From: Owenia fusiformis | Lineage: Eukaryota > Annelida > Polychaeta > Sabellida > Oweniidae | DNA: 64,000 bases | Direction of reading: 5' to 3' | Assembly (NCBI GenBank): GCA_903813345.2 | Contig: CAIIXF020000009.1 | Coordinates: forward strand, 18,193,759 to 18,257,758 | Shown here: positions 58,301-64,000 of the stretch, one piece after another | Numbering within the stretch: the stretch's first letter is position 1 | Layout: the number at the start of each line of letters is the position of its first letter | The notes under the pieces: model-generated | What the model was told of the DNA's origin: nothing | Database searches by the model: none | What the model saw: the letters and a program-made list of their open reading frames with translations, nothing else | Translations under genes and position numbers: made by a program

Positions 58301-58410
58301 ATGCTGATTGTGCTTGGAAATCATACCAGTCATGTTGAATGCTTGGAAATAATACCAGTCATGTTGATTGTGCTTGGAAATCATGCCAGCCATGCTGATG
58401 GTTTTTGGAA
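55310..58410. repeat. 31 bp satellite, about 100 copies
   Basis: Consensus unit CATGCCAGTCATGCTGATTG + TGCTTGGAAAT. Common variants are CTTATTG for CTGATTG, shortened units lacking CATGCCAGT, and units with TTATAATATTG. Longer blocks are duplicated: a distinctive GCCGTGCTGATGATGCATTG run occurs near 56241 and again 337 bp later. Because 31 is not a multiple of 3 and stops are rare in the unit, open frames appear in all + frames; none is a gene. Confidence 0.95.
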
Positions 58411-58696
58411 ATCTTGAAAAAACAAATGTTTTAGAAAACCAAATTCTAAGGGGCCGGGTCAATATTTCAATGTCCATCACAAAAAATTAAAACGGTATTA
58501 ATTAGGGGGAAATCTGTCCTATCACCGCAAGGGTACTTTGGAAAGCTACTGACAGTTTCAAAAATGATAACTTCAACTTATTTTGAGGGTATGAAACAAA
58601 AGATCAACCTTTCTTCTATAATTCAAATTGTGTTTGACATTTCTCAATCTCCGAACGCTAACACTTTAAGACCCCTTATAGACTTACATGTGTGGT

Positions 58697-59113
58697 GGTC
58701 CTAATTATTGCAGTCATCCTAATTATCGCACGGTATTTTGAATGTTATTTCATGATACTGGATATATTTCACTGTTAATAATAGATGTATACATATGCTA
58801 TAATCATTTTTCTATCAGTTTTAGTGTAAACTATCAGTAAAATCTATATAATTCACTTACTTTTCTGTCTTTATTTGGAGGGGGTCAAACTTTGTCAGAC
58901 GAATTTCACTTCTAGCGCAATCGCTTTATGACAATTGCGGAAGTAAATATTTTTAAAAAATGGAGAGATATTTCTAAATATATTAATAAATCATGAAGAT
59001 TGGGAGTAATGGTGTTGAACTGGTGTTATTAACACAGGGTTAAAAGATGTACAGTATATTATAGCTATTTAGGGCAATTGTGCAATAATTAAGACCGTGC
59101 AATAATTAGGACC
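58697..59113. mobile_element. MITE with GGTCCTAATTATTGCA ends, 417 bp
   Basis: Perfect 16 bp inverted ends (58697-58712, 59098-59113). On each side a second, diverged copy of the motif follows (ATCCTAATTATCGCACGG at left, TTGTGCAATAATTAAGACCG at right), giving doubled inverted ends. No target duplication seen; non-coding. Confidence 0.7.
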
Positions 59114-59358
59114 ATTTCCTCTATGTTGTTGTGAATAGCAGATTTGTATGCTTGGGTTGTACGTACTTGTATGCTGCATAAAAAGATGGGCTTTCTCTCG
59201 TGAATCAACATTTTGACTTTCGTTAGAAGGTGGAGGGGGGTTAGTAGAATAACTCACTAGATAGACACTGTGGCTGAGACTTACATACTCATATGTTAGT
59301 CTCAGATGATGTACTACTGGATCCAGCCCATGGTATCTGTATCTTTTCTTCATCTCAG

Positions 59359-59382
59359 GTGAAGCCAAAATGTGGAGTAGAG
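59359..59382 (+). other. candidate 24-base untranslated exon upstream of GHITM
   Basis: A strong acceptor (ATCTTTTCTTCATCTCAG) and a strong donor (GAG|GTAAGT) frame 24 bases. It could be an alternative 5' UTR exon of the downstream GHITM-like gene. The opposite strand also has an open frame here, so the reading is uncertain. Confidence 0.25.
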
Positions 59383-59997
59383 GTAAGTTGTCAAGGGAAC
59401 TCACCGCGATACTTATTGATAATGTTGAAGTTGTCTTTTCTTTGGGAGGAAAAATGTTGTTGAAATTTTAAGAGAAAACAAATAGACTATTTATTTGACT
59501 TTGAGTTGTATTTGAAAGTTGTTTCGGCATTAACTTTTTAATAAGCTAATATTTTCGTACTTATTTCCTAAAAAGAAATTTGTCAAAGTTCTCAATTTTT
59601 AAGCATATTTTATATAGATTAAAACTCTATTATTAGTTAAAGGTATGAGCCTTGTAGAACTAGTAAATAAACACAACAGAAATTTCGGAAAGTGTATCAT
59701 CATTGAAATACTATAGAGTTTATATATGAAATTACTAGCTCTGTAATAACAACTTCCGGTTACAATTTTCTGGAAAAAATTTTCATGTTTTTGTAATTTC
59801 CACATTTGGTGAGTTAACTTAGTTAATATATTGTGTCAACTGATGAAAATGTGTTCGTGAATATAGTAAATTGAATGTGGTCTCCTACAAACCTGTTTTT
59901 GTGGATTACACTTTCTTCTTGCACGTTACGATATATTTTGTACGAAAATCCAGTTGCATCATCATCATCGTTTGATCTAGGCTAGTAGTTCAACGTC

Positions 59998-60062
59998 GTT
60001 AAACTCAATAACGGCGTTATTTATTATTAAGAATTTTCTTGGGGCCATTATTGAGTTTAACC
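59998..60062. repeat. 65 bp hairpin
   Basis: GTTAAACTCAATAACGGC pairs with GCCATTATTGAGTTTAAC (one mismatch), loop rich in A and T. May be a small foldback; it overlaps the candidate frame 60017-60269. Confidence 0.65.
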
Positions 60063-60269
60063 TCTTTACTATTCTTTCCATTGATGCAAGTTTTGGATCC
60101 ACCGAAACCATTTTTCCGCGATAACATGCAACTGATACTTGACAACAATATAAAAACACATAACATCAAGCGATTCAACACAATATTATTGTATTAAATG
60201 GTCATTTATACAAGTAAAATGAGGTTAAACTTACCAATCTTTAAAATGACATTTCCGCATGTCCTTCAT
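60017..60269 (-). CDS. candidate two-exon 51-codon gene
   Basis: - strand. Exon 60269-60235 starts MKDMRKCHFKD and ends at a strong donor (GTAAGT); exon 60137-60017 follows a good acceptor (TTTTTATATTGTTGTCAAG) in matching phase, reads ISCMLSRKNGFGGSKTCING and further basic residues, and ends in TAA. The protein would be small, basic and unknown. It could instead be a non-coding leader exon of the cysteine-rich gene on the same strand. Chance cannot be excluded for such short frames. Confidence 0.25.
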
Positions 60270-60279
60270 TGTGTCTGTT

Positions 60280-61835
60280 CGTCCCGGGTTAAAATTTAAA
60301 CTATTGAAACGAAATTGTTGTCAAATAGATTGATAATTATCACGCGATTACTCGGGATAAAATAGCCATTTTTGAGGATAGCAGGTATCTTTGATTGATT
60401 TATATAGCGCTTGTATACACACAAAATCGTTATTAATTGCAAACCTACTGTTCGTTGATGCAGTGTCGCAATGACGGTTAATTCCTGATACGATTTGCAA
60501 TTTCGATGTTACCGGAGCTGACCGATATTTTCGTAAAATTCCAAACCTGTCTCCAATATTTTCGTAATTATGCATCAATATAATCTAAGGGGGGTACGGG
60601 ATGGTGTGTATGTATTTATAAGGTATGTATGCATGCTTGAATCACATTCTTTATGTAATATTACCATGTTTTCGGAGTTTAATTAGTTCCGCATGTCGAA
60701 ACCTGCTGAACGATTAAATGATCGCAACAAGGGCAAAATCATCATGGAAGTTAGACCTAGCCAGGGCGATAAGACATGTCAGATAAGAAACGAGGCCCAG
60801 GCTAGGTCTAATGTTGTTGGACTACTAGGCTAGGTGCATTCATGCGCCTCTGGGCCTTTATTTATATATCTGAGATTTGTCATAGCTGCAGTGACCCTAT
60901 CAAAACTCCGATAGTCAAATAAGTGGATCCACATCTACGTTTGATCATGATGACACACTCGCAGCCTATTTCATTGTTTTATATCGTCAATCAAATATCA
61001 AAAATAAGATATAATTAAAGAATTCAACTTTTACTTACCTCTTATTTTGTTCCAACACCATCCTCTCATAGAGATAGTTTTGGAACGAGATAACTTACCT
61101 TCACTCCTAGTATGTATCCAACAGACTGACTAGAAGTCAGTCTGTTATGATGTACTACTTTCCTGTGGAAATTGCAGTGAAATTTTTTGCACAAAATTAT
61201 CAATTGGAGGAAACATTTTTTCAATAAAATAAACATTACAAAATTTCAATTAAATAGTAAGGTACAATTAAATGCAATAAAAAGTAACACAGCATATTGT
61301 CTAGTGGAAATAAAGCTAGTTGAAGTAAAAATTTGCAAATTAATTTTACCCAATCGGCCATTTTGAATAGCACTTCCTATGTAAACAAATATTTGGAATT
61401 ACCAAACTTTAACATAGGTGCCTTATAGTCTGAATATAATTCAGACTAAATAGGATATAGTCTACCTTCACTCCCAGGATTTTGTAAACACGAATGTAAC
61501 TGTATCATGTTATGTCGATCATGAAGATAGCATATTATCTAGATTATGGAAAGAAGTGTATACTGTTCACATTCTGTACCTCGTCAATGATAACATCCAT
61601 ATATTTTTTCATTTTGCCCTTTTCTTCAATTTTTTCTTAATATGAGGTAACCTCCGGGCAGAGAGCTGAGTAGAATCATGTCCAATTACGTTTTCTCATG
61701 GGGCTGGCTGGATACATTTCCTCCATACGCACTGTTTTTTCGAAGATCTGTATTCTGTATTGTTTTTGTATCAAACTTTATGCTGTTGATATGGAAACAC
61801 AGGTATATCAACCATCAGAGAATCTTTGATTTTAG
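60280..61835. other. GHITM 5' region, no gene seen
   Basis: Probably holds the promoter and untranslated exon(s) of the GHITM-like gene. Visible structures are an inverted pair AGACCTAGCC / GGCTAGGTCT (about 60752-60810) and a 27 bp palindrome AACAGACTGACT...AGTCAGTCTGTT (61120-61146). Donor-like sites on the - strand occur near 61035 and 61095, without a supported exon. Confidence 0.4.
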
Positions 61836-62068
61836 AAACATGTTTGCTGCAGCCAGATTGACACAAGTTCCTCTCACAGCATTTGTGACAACACTTTCAA
61901 AGCCAAGCCTCCTTTCGCAGCCTCTGACTGTCCCTAACATAGTAGCCAGAACAAGACAATATGCGTCACAGGCTAAGGTATCACGTCCCTTTAGAAGGAC
62001 ACGCCAACAAACTACATCCCAAACACAGACACTCAAGGAGAAAATTATGGCTCCTGCAGGGGACACTG
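61836..62068 (+). CDS. GHITM: GHITM-like exon with start codon (targeting sequence)
   Basis: Acceptor CTTTGATTTTAG, four leader bases, ATG at 61840, 76 codons plus one base, donor GTAAAT. Encodes the Arg-rich presequence region and KEKIMAPAGDT. Confidence 0.85.
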
Positions 62069-63771
62069 GTAAATTTTTAGAACTTTTTTGTTAAGCATCA
62101 AGCAAAAAAACATACAGGCCCTTCCATTGGACTTCTTGTTTATTAGACCTATATCTATCAAATGCCAGATTCCAAATCTCATATTTAAGGTGTTGATTTT
62201 AATAACAAAATTTATATCTTGTTGGACGGCAGTAATTCACTTAGATTTTGAGGTTCTTGACAATTTCTAAAGATTGATTGAAAAAAGTGTGTATTCTCTT
62301 GGTTTAAATTTGGCATCTCAATCATTCACATGGAAACATTCATATTTGCCACTAAATTTTTATGCCTTTAGATAGTTATCGCAGTGAAAAAGTATTGAAT
62401 CTAACTGATTGCATTATTTTGAGGTTCAGTCCACTCTTATGAACATACAATCTTGTTGAGATAATCATGAAATGCAATGCATGGTTTGATGTTTATCACT
62501 CTTTTGAAGTTTTATATCCTAAACAAAAACATATTTTATATAAACGATGATATATGTACTTACGAATGAAGCTATATTTTAAATATGAGTGAATATCCAT
62601 GTAATTTTGTTTTTAAATCAATGTTTCAGCATTCACTATGGGACGGGGTCTAGTTGCCGGAGCTTCTTTACTGGGTATAGGAAGTCTGGCTTTCTATGGT
62701 CTTGGCTTGTCCAATCAGGTTGGAGCTATAGACAGAGCTGTGTAAGTCCTACTTCAGTCATATTTTCAAGAGTGTACACTCATACAGTTAATATGCCCAG
62801 TTTTGATGGTTTCTTGATTGGGTAATATGTTACATTTTGTAAAAGAGAAGTACCTACACAACATACATGTAGGGTGCATATACACTGAGCTTTTTATCAA
62901 ATGTAAATTAAAAAAAGTAAATTTGATGAAATTAGATTCAACCTGGGTAAACAAGCATCTTGAATTTTTTTGTGCTTAAACAATGTTTTAATTTACAGTT
63001 TATGGCCTCAGATAGTGAGGGATCGTATCAAGACAACCTACATGTACTTTGGTGGAGGCATTGCAATCACGGCTGCATCAGCTCTGGCAGCCAGCAGATC
63101 ACCTGTTATCCTGAATTTGATGATGAAAAATTCTATAATGGTATGGATTTTAAACCATTGGATAGCTTGATACTTTTAAACTGCCAAACTAAACAATTAT
63201 GCTTTTTCAAGGTAATCAAAATTTTGACCAACTAATGTTTGTCTATATTTGACCTGCTATTATTGATCCCAGAATGGAGAAATGACAAGTAGGATGCTCT
63301 TAGGGTAGGAAATTTGACAGTCGAGTTTTTATTTTGTCAAAATCCCTACCTTTCCTGTGTGGAGATGTCATCCAAACCTTTGAATGGTGCACTAATGCTG
63401 ATACTAATGTAGGCCATTGCATTAAGAACAATTAGGTTAATAAGCTCGGACATAGTCTAGTTTATTCACAAAATGCACAAAGTTGTTAATGTTATGCATG
63501 GCTGAGACAGAGTCGCGGTGACAAGGCCTGTGAACACTGACTTCATTACGTAGTAAATGATTCTACTTTCAGGCCATGATTGGAACATTTGCAGTTATAA
63601 TCGGCAGTGGTATGGTAGTGAGATCTATACCATATAAGGAAGGATTTGGTGCTAAACAGCTGGCCTGGATGGGACATGCAGGAATTATGGGTGCAGTAAT
63701 AGCCCCTCTGTGTTTATTAGGGGGCCCCATACTGGTGAGAGCAGCATGGATGACAGCTGGTATAGTAGGAG
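61840..63771 (+). CDS. GHITM: GHITM/TMBIM5-like mitochondrial protein, partial (first ~227 aa)
   Basis: Coding exons 61840-62068, 62630-62741, 62999-63140 and 63573-63771 join in frame with GT-AG sites; the gene continues past the window (human GHITM is 345 aa). GHITM (MICS1) is a Bax-inhibitor-1 family protein of the mitochondrial inner membrane involved in cristae structure and cation exchange. Seen: an Arg/Ser/Thr-rich, acid-poor N-terminus of ~75 residues (MFAAARLTQVPLTAF) fitting a mitochondrial targeting sequence; then membrane segments (GLVAGASLLGIGSLAFYGLG; YFGGGIAITAASALAA; MIGTFAVIIGSGMVV; MGHAGIMGAVIAPLCLLGGP) with the family-typical WPQIVRDRIKTTYMYFGGG and SIPYKEGFGAKQLAWMGHAG. 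The start at 61840 is chosen because an acceptor (TTTGATTTTAG) ends five bases before it; an in-frame ATG at 61678 lies upstream of that acceptor. Confidence 0.92.
62630..62741 (+). CDS. GHITM: GHITM-like exon (first membrane segment)
   Basis: Acceptor AATGTTTCAG, donor GTAAGT; reads FTMGRGLVAGASLLGIGSLA then FYGLGLSNQVGAIDRA. Confidence 0.9.
62999..63140 (+). CDS. GHITM: GHITM-like exon (WPQIVRDRIK and second membrane segment)
   Basis: Acceptor TTTAATTTACAG, donor GTATGG; reads LWPQIVRDRIKTTYMYFGGG, then IAITAASALAASRSPVILNL. Ends in phase 0. Confidence 0.92.
63573..63771 (+). CDS. GHITM: GHITM-like exon (third and fourth membrane segments)
   Basis: Acceptor TTCTACTTTCAG, donor GTGGGT; reads AMIGTFAVIIGSGMVVRSIP, then YKEGFGAKQLAWMGHAG and LLGGPILVRAAWMTAGIVGG. 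Leaves one base for the next exon, which is outside the window. Confidence 0.92.
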
Positions 63772-64000
63772 GTGGGTTTTACTTGATACAACATATTGAA
63801 ACTATACAATCTAAGTTACTTTGTCCAGGTCTTGTTTTACACATATTTCACTCTATCGAAAACTTGATTGGACTTGATATTCTTAAATTCCAATTTAATA
63901 GTAAATACTTGCTTGTTCACTTTATTCAATTTTGTTTTTGCATATTCAATATTAAAACTATTAATTATGAAATTTTTATATATATACTTTATAATTTACA

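Noticed and set aside
55310-58410. CRISPR-like regular repeats
   Set aside because: Units are contiguous 31-mers with no spacers, in animal DNA; an ordinary satellite.
59069-59404. 111-codon - strand frame (contains MKKRYRYHGLDPVVHHL)
   Set aside because: Tempting because a GTAAGT follows TYEY, but the acceptor side is poor (GAG before the ATG), no matching exon was found, and strong + strand splice signals overlap it.
61678-61839. 54-codon in-frame N-terminal extension of the GHITM-like protein
   Set aside because: A splice acceptor ends at 61835, the extension is hydrophobic and unlike a mitochondrial presequence, whereas the sequence from 61840 fits one.

Overview
This is AT-rich, intron-bearing animal DNA, most likely from a mollusc (probably a bivalve). 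The inference rests on animal genes with GT-AG introns, a lineage-typical mix of short non-autonomous transposons, (TCCG)n-bearing elements built around arrays of roughly 110-160 bp units, and a non-LTR retrotransposon with a (TTAC)n tail. No species can be named from the sequence. Nothing prokaryotic is present.

Three genes are well supported. (1) A VAMP7-like longin R-SNARE on the + strand has five coding exons between 33420 and 44783 and encodes 236 aa. (2) A small secreted cysteine-rich protein on the - strand has three exons between 55082 and 51065, encodes 121 aa, and belongs to no family I recognise. (3) The first four coding exons of a GHITM/TMBIM5-like mitochondrial inner-membrane protein lie on the + strand from 61840, and the gene runs off the right edge. 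The three genes show no functional link; they are ordinary neighbours. Weaker candidates are a chain of very short - strand exons (19943 down to 13187) and a two-exon, 51-codon reading frame on the - strand (60269 to 60017).

Layout. 1-13 kb is gene-poor and holds a 305 bp hAT-like MITE with an 8 bp target duplication, a 173 bp TA-flanked MITE, a decayed Tc1/mariner copy, an element with ATGTCACCACC ends and internal tandem repeats, a 424 bp MITE family copy, a hAT-like element carrying a nested foldback copy, and a large hairpin with unequal minisatellite arms. 13-26 kb holds a 22 bp minisatellite, two hairpin elements and a 1.1 kb satellite with a two-unit higher-order period of 205 bp. 26-32 kb is dense in hAT-like and TA-flanked elements, including one with perfect 128 bp terminal inverted repeats. 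33-45 kb is VAMP7, whose long third intron contains a TTAA-flanked element, a tandem-repeat element nested in it, a LINE with an uninterrupted 610 aa reverse transcriptase frame, and a further small tandem-repeat element. 46-50 kb holds a 37 bp tandem array, a 720 bp foldback element and a 1.5 kb element with perfect 12 bp inverted ends and about eight 162 bp repeats. 51-55 kb is the cysteine-rich gene, with a foldback element (itself split by a LINE fragment with an 11 bp target duplication) in one intron and a second foldback in the other. 55.3-58.4 kb is a satellite of about one hundred 31 bp units. 58.7-64 kb holds a MITE and GHITM.

The most notable pattern is the recurring element architecture at 4771-5438, 37999-39085, 43576-43927 and 48388-49883: short perfect inverted ends, an optional (TCCG)n tract, then tandem repeats. 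In three of the four the repeats contain a GGCNGCCATTTT-type motif; the copy at 4771 lacks it. This resembles the published bivalve pearl elements and DINE-1/Helentron-derived non-autonomous elements, but that link is inference.
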